The notes below the pieces were generated by a model. The model saw nothing but the letters and a program-made list of their open reading frames with translations, had not been told where the DNA came from and made no database searches. From Treponema sp. (GTDB lineage Bacteria > Spirochaetota > Spirochaetia > Treponematales > Treponemataceae), in the NCBI GenBank assembly GCA_017962965.1, contig JAGCUI010000026.1:1-64000 (forward strand): a stretch of DNA of 64,000 bases. The letters are read 5' to 3'. Below are positions 45,383-53,751 of the stretch, in pieces (the first letter of the stretch is position 1; the number at the start of each line of letters is the position of its first letter). A program made the position numbers and the translations under genes.

Positions 45383-46978
45383 TTATTTTACAAGGTACTC
45401 GTCTATCTGGCGGGCACATTCACGACCTTCTGTAATAGCCCAGACAACCAATGACTGTCCTCTGTGCATATCACCGGCTGTAAACACCTTGGCTTTAGTT
45501 GTGGCATATCCATTTACGCTCGCGCTCTCAGGCGTATTCTCCCCCACAGATTTAACGGTTCCGCGCTCGCCCAGCTCAACGTCGAATGCCGAAGCAGTAT
45601 ACTCTTCACATCCTGTAAATCCCGCTGCTACCAGAAGCAAGTCGCAAGGTAAAGTCTTTTCTGTTCCTTGTCTTTCTACAAGCTGCCTCTTACCATCTAT
45701 TGTCTGAAACTCTACTTCTATAGTTTTTACCGCTGTTATGTGACCGTTTTCGCTTATTACTTCTTTTACAGTTGTTTCGTAAACACGAGGGTCATTTCCG
45801 AATTTTGCAATGCTTTCTTCGGCACCATAATCAATCTTTAAGGTTTTAGGCCACTCAGGCCAAGGGTTATTTGCAGCACGTTTAACAGGAGGACAAGGCA
45901 TCATTTCTATTTGAGTTACACTACAAGCTCCAAGACGGATTGAAGAACCGCAGCAGTCATTTCCTGTATCACCACCACCAACGATTACAACATTTTTTCC
46001 GTTTACCTCTACACCATAACGTTCATGGAGCATCTGTGCAATCTGGCTGTTTGTTGGATTCATGCCAATCTGTTCAAGTGCACTGCTTGTTGAAATTACA
46101 CATTTTGTTACGGCTGTTAAAAAATCAACTGCAAACATCATTCCGCCGTCTGCACCATTGTGGCCTGTTTTTAAAAGCTCAATTCCTTTTGAGTTAAGGC
46201 TTCTGGCTTTTTTTGCACCACAGCACAAGGCTACTGCATCGTATTCATTTAAAATATGATCTGCAGAAATTGAACGGCCAACATCGGCATTAAATACAAA
46301 TTCAACTCCTTCTTCCTGCATCAATTTTACACGGCGTTCGATGATATTTTTTTCAAGCTTCATGTTTGGAATACCGTACATCAAAAGTCCGCCGGCCTTA
46401 TCTTCGCGTTCAAAAACAGTTACATTGTGTCCGCGACGGTTAAGCCAGTCTGCAACAGCAAGTCCGCTAGGACCGGAACCGATTACAGCAACCTTTTTAC
46501 CGCTTCTTGTTTTTGGTACTTCCGGCTTCATGTAGCCTGTGGCAAATGCTTTTTCTATGATGAATAATTCGTTATCGTGAATTGTTACTGATTCTGCGCA
46601 AGGTTCTTCTCCCGAAGCAACAGGGCTTCCGCAGTTACATGCTTTTTCACAAAGAGCCGGGCACACACGACCTGTAAATTCCGGAAAGCTTGAAGTTTTT
46701 AAAAGTCTCCAGGCAGCCATGTCAAACTGTCCGTTATAAAGAGCGTCGTTCCATTCAGGAATAAAATTGTGCAAAGGACAACCTGTTACCATTCCCTTAA
46801 GCTTGATTGCAGAACCGCAGAGAGGAACACCACAGTTCATACAGCGTGCAGCCTGTTCACGTCTTGCTTTTTCGTCAAGCTTTGGATGAAATTCCTTGAA
46901 GTTTGTAATGCGCTCCAAAGGAGGAACGTTTCCGTTTTCTATTCTTTTATAATCCATGAATCCTGTTGGTTTACTCAT
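45383..46978 (-). CDS. gltD: glutamate synthase small subunit
   Basis: Feeds electrons from NAD(P)H to GltB. 531 residues: N-terminal cysteine-rich iron-sulfur region (CMNCGVPLCGSAIK, later CPLHNF and CPALCEKAC), FAD loop VIGSGPSGLAVADWL, NAD(P)H loop VIVGGGDTGNDCCG, and C-terminal VFTAGDMHRGQSLVVWAI. It follows gltB by 24 bases and shares its leader control. Confidence 0.95.
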   Translation of the reverse strand: MSKPTGFMDYKRIENGNVPPLERITNFKEFHPKLDEKARREQAARCMNCGVPLCGSAIKLKGMVTGCPLHNFIPEWNDALYNGQFDMAAWRLLKTSSFPEFTGRVCPALCEKACNCGSPVASGEEPCAESVTIHDNELFIIEKAFATGYMKPEVPKTRSGKKVAVIGSGPSGLAVADWLNRRGHNVTVFEREDKAGGLLMYGIPNMKLEKNIIERRVKLMQEEGVEFVFNADVGRSISADHILNEYDAVALCCGAKKARSLNSKGIELLKTGHNGADGGMMFAVDFLTAVTKCVISTSSALEQIGMNPTNSQIAQMLHERYGVEVNGKNVVIVGGGDTGNDCCGSSIRLGACSVTQIEMMPCPPVKRAANNPWPEWPKTLKIDYGAEESIAKFGNDPRVYETTVKEVISENGHITAVKTIEVEFQTIDGKRQLVERQGTEKTLPCDLLLVAAGFTGCEEYTASAFDVELGERGTVKSVGENTPESASVNGYATTKAKVFTAGDMHRGQSLVVWAITEGRECARQIDEYLVK

Positions 46979-47002
46979 TTTTATAATCCTCCTGTTGTCT
47001 TT

Positions 47003-50000
47003 CTATGCTGTACACTTTCTGAATGCGGCAAGCACTGCCTCTTCGTGATCTTTAATTGTCTGTTTCTGAACAGCGATTTCCTTCTTTATGCGAAGATAAT
47101 CGTTCGGGATGATTTTTTTAAAGCAGTTTTTATAATGTTCCCAGTCCGAAAGAATCAATTTACCTCTTTCGCTTCCGGTTTCCTTTACATGCTGTTCGAT
47201 GAGTGACTGAAGTAACTTTTCATCTGAATTTCCTTCTCCAAGTGTTGTTGTTTCATCATCAAGTGCATACATTTTTACAAGCTCGTGATTAAGGCGTTTA
47301 TATAAGTCGTGATTTTCATCAATTACATAAGCAATACCACCGCTCATTCCGGCACAAAGGTTTTTACCTGTTCCGCCAAGAATTACTGCAGTTCCGCCTG
47401 TCATATATTCAAGGCCATGGTCTCCACAGCCTTCTGCAACAACTGTAGCACCGGAGTTACGAACACAGAAGCGTTCTCCTGCAACACCGTTTATGAATGC
47501 AGAACCGCTTGTTGCGCCAAAGAGTGCTACGTTACCAACGATGATGTTAGAAGCAGCATCCCCTTCAAAGCTTTCTGGCTTTTTAATTACAAGCTTTCCG
47601 CCGCTAAGACCTTTTCCGAATGCATCGTTTGCATCCCCTGTAAGGCGGAGTGTAAGTCCCTTTGGAATGAATGCACCAAAGCTCTGTCCGGCTCCTCCTT
47701 TAAAGTTTACGCAGTATGTATCGTCTTTGAGTGTGTTACCGAATTTCTTTTGTATTTCGCTTCCAAGGATTGTACCAACTGTACGGTCTGTAGACTGGAT
47801 CGAGATTGGAGTGTCACACGGATGTGATAACTTCTCATATGAAGGAATAAGAGTTGTAAGATCCAGTTTCTTTTCTAATTCAAAGTTGAACAGAGAACGA
47901 TCAGCTTTCCAATCATCAGCAGCGCCGGCAGCGAGCACTCTGCTCATATCAACTAAACCGGCTCTCTTGAATCCCTGCTTGTCTTTGAGCTTGAGTAAAT
48001 CTGTTCTACCGCAGAGTTCTTCTACTGTGCGGATTCCAAACTTAGCCATGATTTCTCGCATTTCCTGGGCTATGAACTTCATAAAGTTTTCTACGTATTC
48101 AGGTTTTCCCGGGAACTTTGCACGGAGCTTTTCGTTCTGAGTTGCAACTCCGAATGGACATGTATCAAGCTGGCATACGCGCATCATTGAACATCCCATT
48201 GCAATTAATGGAGCTGTTGCAAATCCGAATTCTTCTGCACCTAAGAGGGCTGCAATTACTACATCACGACCGCTCATAAGCTTTCCGTCTGTTTCTATTA
48301 CTACACGGCCTCTAAGTCCGTTCTGAATTAAAGTCTGATGTGTTTCAGCAAGTCCAAGCTCCCAAGGAAGTCCTGCATGATGAATTGAACTGATTGGGGC
48401 AGCACCAGTACCACCATCGTGACCACTGATTAAAATAACCTGTGCTCCGGCCTTTGCAACACCTGCTGCAATTGTACCAACTCCTGCTTCACTTACAAGC
48501 TTTACAGAAATTCTTGCAGCGCGGTTTGCATTCTTCAAGTCATAAATAAGCTGAGCAAGGTCTTCGATAGAATAAATATCATGATGTGGTGGTGGCGAAA
48601 TAAGTGCTACACCCGGAGTTGCATATCTTGTTTTTGCAATCCATGGATATACTTTTTTACCAGGAAGATGTCCGCCTTCTCCAGGCTTTGCTCCCTGTGC
48701 CATTTTAATCTGGATTTCTTTAGCGCTCAAAAGATATTCTTCTGTTACACCAAAGCGTCCTGAAGCGACCTGTTTGATTGCACTGTTATATTCTGTTCCA
48801 AGGCGTTCAGGCTTTTCTCCACCTTCACCACTGTTTGATTTTCCGTGCAAGTGATTCATTGCAGCAGCCATACATTTATGTGCTTCTTCACTGATTGAAC
48901 CGTAAGACATGGCACCTGTTTTAAAGCGTTTTACAATTTCATCTACGCTTTCAACTTCATCAATATTAATTTGGCCTTTAGATTTTTCAAAATCAAAATC
49001 AAGCATGGCACGTAATGTGTGCGGATGATCATTTGAATCAACTAATGCTGTATATTCCTTAAATCTTTCATAGTCACCGTTACGGGTTGCCTGCTGCAAA
49101 GCAACAATAGTCTGTGGATTATAAAGATGGCTTTCTGCATTTGGACCCATTCTAAGTTTATGATTTCCAACTGAATCAAGATGCTCATTAACTGTAAGAC
49201 CATTTGGATCAAAGCCCTGTGCATGATGATAGCGTACATCCTCTTCTATTTCTTTAAGTCCTACTCCACCTACTCTGCTTACTGTGTTTGTAAAGTACTT
49301 TTCTACTACATCCTGTGCAATTCCAACTGCTTCGAAAATCTGAGCAGACTGATAAGACTGAATTGTACTGATTCCCATCTTTGCAGCAATCTTTACAATT
49401 CCGTTTATAATTCCCTTGTTGTAGTCATCAATTGCTGTGTGATAATCCTTATCCAAAAGCTTCTGGTCGATGAGCTCTGCAATTGCTTCGTGAGCAAGAT
49501 AAGGGTTTACAGCGCGGGCACCATAGCTCAAACACATTGCAGCCTGATGAACATCGCGAACCTCTGCACTTTCAAGAATAATTGAAACAGCTGTTCTTTT
49601 TTTAGTTCTGATTAAATACTGTTCAACTGCGCTTACTGCTAAAATTGCAGGAATTGCAGCATGAGTTTTATCTACACCACGGTCGCTCAAGATGATGATG
49701 TTGTAGCCTTCTGAGTAGGCAGTGTCAATCTGTACAAAGAGATTTTCCAAAGCAGATTTAAGATTGCCACACGGATTCGATTTTGCTAACGCAAAATTAT
49801 CTTTATTTTTTTCTGAATCGACGTTAGTGGTTTCCAATCCCTGTGACAAATCAAATAACAAAGATAAAGTTTTTGCTTTAAGTCCAGGCTGATTCAACGC
49901 TGCAATTTTAATCAAATCAGTTCCGGTCAAAATCGGATTATTGATTTCTAGAACACGGCAGTTTTTAGCAGCTGGTTCTAAGATGTTTCCGTCTTTTCCT

Positions 50001-51592
50001 ACGTAAACTGTTGTGTCTGTTACGATTTTTTCACGAAGACTGTCGATTGGAGGGTTTGTAACCTGAGCAAAAAGCTGTTTGAAATAACTGAATAAACTCT
50101 GATGTTTTTCACTCATTACTGCAAGAGGTGTATCAACACCCATACTTGCAGTTGGTTCAACTCCGTTTTTAGCAAGAGGTAAAACCATTTCGTTTACATC
50201 TTCATAATTCCAGCCGAATGCACGGTAAAGCATGTTTCTTTCTTCGAGTGTATGAACCGGAATCTTTTTGTTAGGTATTTTCAAATCAGCAAGATGAATA
50301 AGATTCATATCAAGCCATTCACCGTATGGATAAAGCTTTGCATATTCATTTTTACATTCTTCATCACTGATTATTTTTTTCTGAACTGTATCAACTAAAA
50401 GGATTCTTCCTGGTTGAAGGCGTGATTTAATTTTGATGTTTTCTTCGGGGATATCAAGAACACCAACTTCAGAGCTCAAAATAAGCATGCCGTCTTTTGT
50501 AATATAATAGCGGCTTGGGCGGAGTCCGTTACGGTCAAGTGTTGCACCAAGAATATCACCATCGCTGAATAAGATTGCAGCAGGACCATCCCAGCTTTCC
50601 ATCATAGTTGCCCAGTAGTGATAAAAATCTTTTTTAAGACCAGGCATATTGTCGTCGTGTTTCCAAGGTTCAGGAATACACATCATAACTGCTAAAGGAA
50701 GAGGCACACCGTTCATCAAAAGGAATTCGAGTGTGTTATCAAGCATTGCAGAATCAGAACCGGTTGTATCAACTGCAGGCAAAACCTTTTTCATCTGATC
50801 GGCTGTAAGCTTTGTTGAATGAACTGTTTCTTCGCGGGCTAACATACGGTCTACGTTTCCGCGGATTGTATTGATTTCTCCGTTGTGTGCGATAAAACGG
50901 TTTGGATGAGCGCGCTGCCAGCTTGGCTGAGTGTTTGTAGAAAAGCGCGAATGCACGATTGCAAGTGCTGATTTATATTCTTCTGACTGAAGGTCCTTGT
51001 AGAAAGTACGAAGCTCATGAACCAGGAACATTCCCTTATAAACAATAGTTCTGCTGCTCAAAGAACAAACATAAGTTTTACCAGCGCCTTTTTCAAACTC
51101 TCTTCTTAAAATATATAACTTACGGTCAAAATCAAGACCTTTTTCACAATCCTTTGGTTTTTCAATAAATGCCTGCCAGATACTTGGCATACAGTCACGG
51201 GCTTTTTTACCAAGAACATCAGCATTTACAGGAACTTCACGCCATCCTAAAAGCTTAAGCCCTTCATCTTTACAACATTTTTCAAAGCGTGCTTTTTCTT
51301 CTTTATCACCATTTGCAGGAAAGAAAAACTGGCCTATTCCGTATTCGCGTTCATCAAGGCCTGCTACAAGATTAGCAGCTTCTTTTTTATAAAAGTCATG
51401 GGAAATCTGAACAAGGATTCCAACACCGTCACCTGTTTCTCCGCTGGCATCCTTACCCGCACGGTGTTCAAGTTTTTCAACAATGCTCAATGCATTATCA
51501 ACAATTTTATGAGATTTACTTCCGTCGATATTAACAACAGCGCCAATACCGCAAGCATCATGTTCGAAAGATGGTTCGTATAAAGTTTTCAT
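47003..51592 (-). CDS. gltB: glutamate synthase large subunit
   Basis: About 1,529 residues. It makes two glutamates from glutamine and 2-oxoglutarate. The class II amidotransferase Cys lies in FEHDACGIGAVV near the N-terminus and is exposed after removal of a short propeptide. The central domain, the FMN domain (ISGHDGGTGAAPISS), the iron-sulfur cysteines (CQLDTCPFGVA) and the C-terminal glycine-rich beta-helix follow. I prefer the ATG at 51592, six bases after GGAG; the ATG at 51604 has no ribosome site and abuts the leader terminator. Two attenuators precede it. Confidence 0.95.
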   Translation of the reverse strand: MKTLYEPSFEHDACGIGAVVNIDGSKSHKIVDNALSIVEKLEHRAGKDASGETGDGVGILVQISHDFYKKEAANLVAGLDEREYGIGQFFFPANGDKEEKARFEKCCKDEGLKLLGWREVPVNADVLGKKARDCMPSIWQAFIEKPKDCEKGLDFDRKLYILRREFEKGAGKTYVCSLSSRTIVYKGMFLVHELRTFYKDLQSEEYKSALAIVHSRFSTNTQPSWQRAHPNRFIAHNGEINTIRGNVDRMLAREETVHSTKLTADQMKKVLPAVDTTGSDSAMLDNTLEFLLMNGVPLPLAVMMCIPEPWKHDDNMPGLKKDFYHYWATMMESWDGPAAILFSDGDILGATLDRNGLRPSRYYITKDGMLILSSEVGVLDIPEENIKIKSRLQPGRILLVDTVQKKIISDEECKNEYAKLYPYGEWLDMNLIHLADLKIPNKKIPVHTLEERNMLYRAFGWNYEDVNEMVLPLAKNGVEPTASMGVDTPLAVMSEKHQSLFSYFKQLFAQVTNPPIDSLREKIVTDTTVYVGKDGNILEPAAKNCRVLEINNPILTGTDLIKIAALNQPGLKAKTLSLLFDLSQGLETTNVDSEKNKDNFALAKSNPCGNLKSALENLFVQIDTAYSEGYNIIILSDRGVDKTHAAIPAILAVSAVEQYLIRTKKRTAVSIILESAEVRDVHQAAMCLSYGARAVNPYLAHEAIAELIDQKLLDKDYHTAIDDYNKGIINGIVKIAAKMGISTIQSYQSAQIFEAVGIAQDVVEKYFTNTVSRVGGVGLKEIEEDVRYHHAQGFDPNGLTVNEHLDSVGNHKLRMGPNAESHLYNPQTIVALQQATRNGDYERFKEYTALVDSNDHPHTLRAMLDFDFEKSKGQINIDEVESVDEIVKRFKTGAMSYGSISEEAHKCMAAAMNHLHGKSNSGEGGEKPERLGTEYNSAIKQVASGRFGVTEEYLLSAKEIQIKMAQGAKPGEGGHLPGKKVYPWIAKTRYATPGVALISPPPHHDIYSIEDLAQLIYDLKNANRAARISVKLVSEAGVGTIAAGVAKAGAQVILISGHDGGTGAAPISSIHHAGLPWELGLAETHQTLIQNGLRGRVVIETDGKLMSGRDVVIAALLGAEEFGFATAPLIAMGCSMMRVCQLDTCPFGVATQNEKLRAKFPGKPEYVENFMKFIAQEMREIMAKFGIRTVEELCGRTDLLKLKDKQGFKRAGLVDMSRVLAAGAADDWKADRSLFNFELEKKLDLTTLIPSYEKLSHPCDTPISIQSTDRTVGTILGSEIQKKFGNTLKDDTYCVNFKGGAGQSFGAFIPKGLTLRLTGDANDAFGKGLSGGKLVIKKPESFEGDAASNIIVGNVALFGATSGSAFINGVAGERFCVRNSGATVVAEGCGDHGLEYMTGGTAVILGGTGKNLCAGMSGGIAYVIDENHDLYKRLNHELVKMYALDDETTTLGEGNSDEKLLQSLIEQHVKETGSERGKLILSDWEHYKNCFKKIIPNDYLRIKKEIAVQKQTIKDHEEAVLAAFRKCTA

Positions 51593-51604
51593 TTTCTGCT
51601 CCAT

Positions 51605-51664
51605 AAAAACTCAAAGGCCACACGCATAAAGAAAAATTTTCCCTATACATGCAGCCTCATTGCC
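51605..51664 (-). promoter_or_regulatory. second hexaloop/terminator attenuator of gltBD
   Basis: On the minus strand GGC-AATGAG-GCT (51664 to 51653) has loop A1/G4. The terminator arm GGCTGCATGTATAGGG pairs along 16 positions, many G-U, with CTTTATGCGTGTGGCC (51631-51616), then a broken T-run reaching the gltB start region. Confidence 0.65.
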
Positions 51665-51683
51665 GACTTTGAGATTAATTGTT

Positions 51684-51753
51684 TAAAAAACAAAAAGGCC
51701 ATAGACAATACTTCGCCATCAAAAAACGAAATAATATCTACGGCCTCTTTGCC
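51684..51753 (-). promoter_or_regulatory. first hexaloop/terminator attenuator of gltBD
   Basis: GGC-AAAGAG-GCC (51753 to 51742 on the minus strand), loop A1/G4. The 3' arm starts a terminator of about 19 pairs (51697-51745) followed by T5 and a further T-run. It sits ~13 bases beyond the -10 box. Confidence 0.75.
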
Positions 51754-51766
51754 ATATATAACTTTT

Positions 51767-51796
51767 ATAATAATGAATTTATGCAGTAATAGTCAA
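51767..51796 (-). promoter_or_regulatory. gltBD promoter
   Basis: Minus-strand TTGACT (51796-51791), 18-base spacer, TATTAT (51772-51767). Located between the asnB stop and the gltB leader. Confidence 0.7.
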
Positions 51797-51814
51797 GAGA
51801 TTACAATAATTTCT

Positions 51815-53569
51815 TTAATATGCCTTATCGTGAACTCCGGCGATTGCTCTTCCGCTTGGTTCGTCCATGTTTTTCCAGGCTGCGTCCCATTCGAGGGCTT
51901 TGGCTGTAGAACATGCAACTCCGGCTTCGTGTGGTACACATTTAGCAGCACTGTCGCTTGGGAAAAGACGGCTGTAGATTTCTCTGTAATAGTATTCCTC
52001 TTTTGTTTTTGGAGGGTTTACAGGGAAACGGTTTTCTCGGCGAGCAAACTCTGCATCGCTTACTTTTTCTTCTGTCATTTTTTTGAGGGTGTCGATCCAG
52101 CTGTAGCCTACGCCATCACTGAATTGTTCCTTCTGACGCCATGCAATGCTTTCTGGAAGAAGGTCTTCGAATGCCTTACGTAAAATCCATTTTTCCATTC
52201 TCTGCTTACCGTCCGGTAACTTGATGTTCATCTTGTCGCTTGGGTTTAATCCCATGGCAATATCAATAAAATCTTTGTCTAAGAATGGAACACGGCCTTC
52301 TACACCCCATGCCATTAAGGATTTATTTGCACGAAGACAGTCGTAAAGATGAAGCTTACTCATTTTGCGAACAAGCTCTTCGTGGAATTCCTGGGCGTTT
52401 GGAGCTTTGTGGAAATAAAGATATCCGCCAAAAAGTTCATCACTTCCTTCACCCGAAAGTACCATTTTAATTCCCATTGATTTAATTACGCGGGCAAGAA
52501 GGTACATTGGAGTTGATGCACGAACAGTTGTAATATCATAAGTTTCGATGTGATAAATTACATCAGGCAGTGCATCCAAAGCTTCCTGAATTGTAAAGTG
52601 AACTTCGTGGTGAACGGTTCCAATATAATCAGCTGCTTTTTGTGCGGCAATAAGGTCAGGAGATCCTTCAAGACCAACTGCAAAGCTATGAAGCTGAGGC
52701 CACCATGCGCCTTCCTTACTGTCTGTTTCAACACGCTTTTTAGAAAACTTCTGAGTTACTGCTGCAATAATCGAAGAATCCAATCCACCGCTCAAAAGAA
52801 CACCGTATGGAACATCACTCATCAACTGAGCTTTAACTGCAGTTTCAAGCCCGTTACGAACCTTTTCTATAACAGAAGGATTAATTACATCACCCTTTTC
52901 GTCTGTAGCTTTAGGAGAGTTCTTAACAGCATCAAAAGTTTCCCAGTCACGCTTATACCATCTTGTTGTTTTTTCATCCTTTGAATATAAATAACAACCA
53001 TTAGGGAATTCTTCGATAGTCTGGCAGTCCCCTTCGAGCGCCTTTAATTCACTTGCAACATAATAACGGCCGTTTTTATCCCAGCCCTGATACAAAGGAA
53101 TTACACCGATTTCATCTCGGGCAATAAGATATACATCATTTTCGCTGTCGTAAAGTGCAAATGCAAAGATTCCTGAAAGCTGTTCAATCATTGCAGTAAA
53201 ATCACCTGATTCGCGGTATTTTTTATAAAGAGGAATGATTACTTCACAGTCGCTTCCTGTACGGAAATTATATTTTCCCTGGAACTGTGAACGGATTTCC
53301 TTGTGATTGTAGATTTCGCCGTTTGCAGCAAGAATAATTTTTTCATCATCACTAACAAGTGGCTGCTTTCCGCTTAAAGGGTCAACAATAGAAAGACGTT
53401 CATGACTTAAGATTGCATTATTACCAGTATAAACGCCGCTCCAATCCGGCCCACGATGACGAATTTTTTTAGACATTTCAAGCACCTGTGCCCGAAGCTC
53501 TTCTTTAAGCCCTTCGTTAATAGGTTTACTACCACTGTTTAAGTCGAATGCTCCTACAAATCCACACAT
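51815..53569 (-). CDS. asnB: asparagine synthase (glutamine-hydrolysing)
   Basis: About 584 residues. Met is followed directly by the nucleophile Cys (MCGFVGAFD), which fixes the start at 53569 and not at the upstream TTG at 53629. Glutaminase blocks HRGPDWSGVY and ANGEIYNHKE, synthetase P-loop VLLSGGLDSSIIAAV, and VLSGEGSDELFGGY are all present. Makes asparagine from aspartate and glutamine. A GGAGG lies ~40 bases upstream of the ATG, separated from it by a ten-pair hairpin. Controlled by one attenuator. Confidence 0.93.
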   Translation of the reverse strand: MCGFVGAFDLNSGSKPINEGLKEELRAQVLEMSKKIRHRGPDWSGVYTGNNAILSHERLSIVDPLSGKQPLVSDDEKIILAANGEIYNHKEIRSQFQGKYNFRTGSDCEVIIPLYKKYRESGDFTAMIEQLSGIFAFALYDSENDVYLIARDEIGVIPLYQGWDKNGRYYVASELKALEGDCQTIEEFPNGCYLYSKDEKTTRWYKRDWETFDAVKNSPKATDEKGDVINPSVIEKVRNGLETAVKAQLMSDVPYGVLLSGGLDSSIIAAVTQKFSKKRVETDSKEGAWWPQLHSFAVGLEGSPDLIAAQKAADYIGTVHHEVHFTIQEALDALPDVIYHIETYDITTVRASTPMYLLARVIKSMGIKMVLSGEGSDELFGGYLYFHKAPNAQEFHEELVRKMSKLHLYDCLRANKSLMAWGVEGRVPFLDKDFIDIAMGLNPSDKMNIKLPDGKQRMEKWILRKAFEDLLPESIAWRQKEQFSDGVGYSWIDTLKKMTEEKVSDAEFARRENRFPVNPPKTKEEYYYREIYSRLFPSDSAAKCVPHEAGVACSTAKALEWDAAWKNMDEPSGRAIAGVHDKAY

Positions 53570-53580
53570 ACTCTTATCGA

Positions 53581-53605
53581 AGAAACCGTTAAAAAAACAG
53601 TTTCT
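53581..53605 (-). other. hairpin between Shine-Dalgarno and asnB start
   Basis: AGAAACTGTT pairs with AACGGTTTCT across a five-T loop on the minus strand. It lies between GGAGG (53614-53610) and the ATG at 53569, and folding would bring the ribosome site to within about 15 bases of the start. No nearer ribosome site is strong. Confidence 0.45.
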
Positions 53606-53627
53606 ATTTCCTCCATAAAAAAGATTC

Positions 53628-53689
53628 AAAAAAAAAGTCGTAGACAGTACCTCGCGTGAATGCGAAATATTATCTACGACTTCTTTGTC
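53628..53689 (-). promoter_or_regulatory. hexaloop/terminator attenuator of asnB (ANTAR-like)
   Basis: GAC-AAAGAA-GTC (53689 to 53678, minus strand), loop A1/G4. The 3' arm begins a terminator of ~20 positions (53637-53656 with 53661-53680) followed by nine T residues. Only one such unit here. Confidence 0.75.
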
Positions 53690-53699
53690 TGATGTTTAA

Positions 53700-53729
53700 A
53701 TAATAATGAATTTATAAGATTTTGGTCAA
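53700..53729 (-). promoter_or_regulatory. asnB promoter
   Basis: Minus-strand TTGACC (53729-53724), 18-base spacer, TATTAT (53705-53700). The predicted start is ~4 bases before the hexaloop hairpin. Confidence 0.7.
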
Positions 53730-53751
53730 TAGTTTTTATAAAACTAATTCT

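Noticed and set aside
47309-49585. Long plus-strand frames opposite gltB
   Set aside because: Antisense shadows; Cys/Ser/Phe-rich composition typical of the opposite strand of coding DNA.
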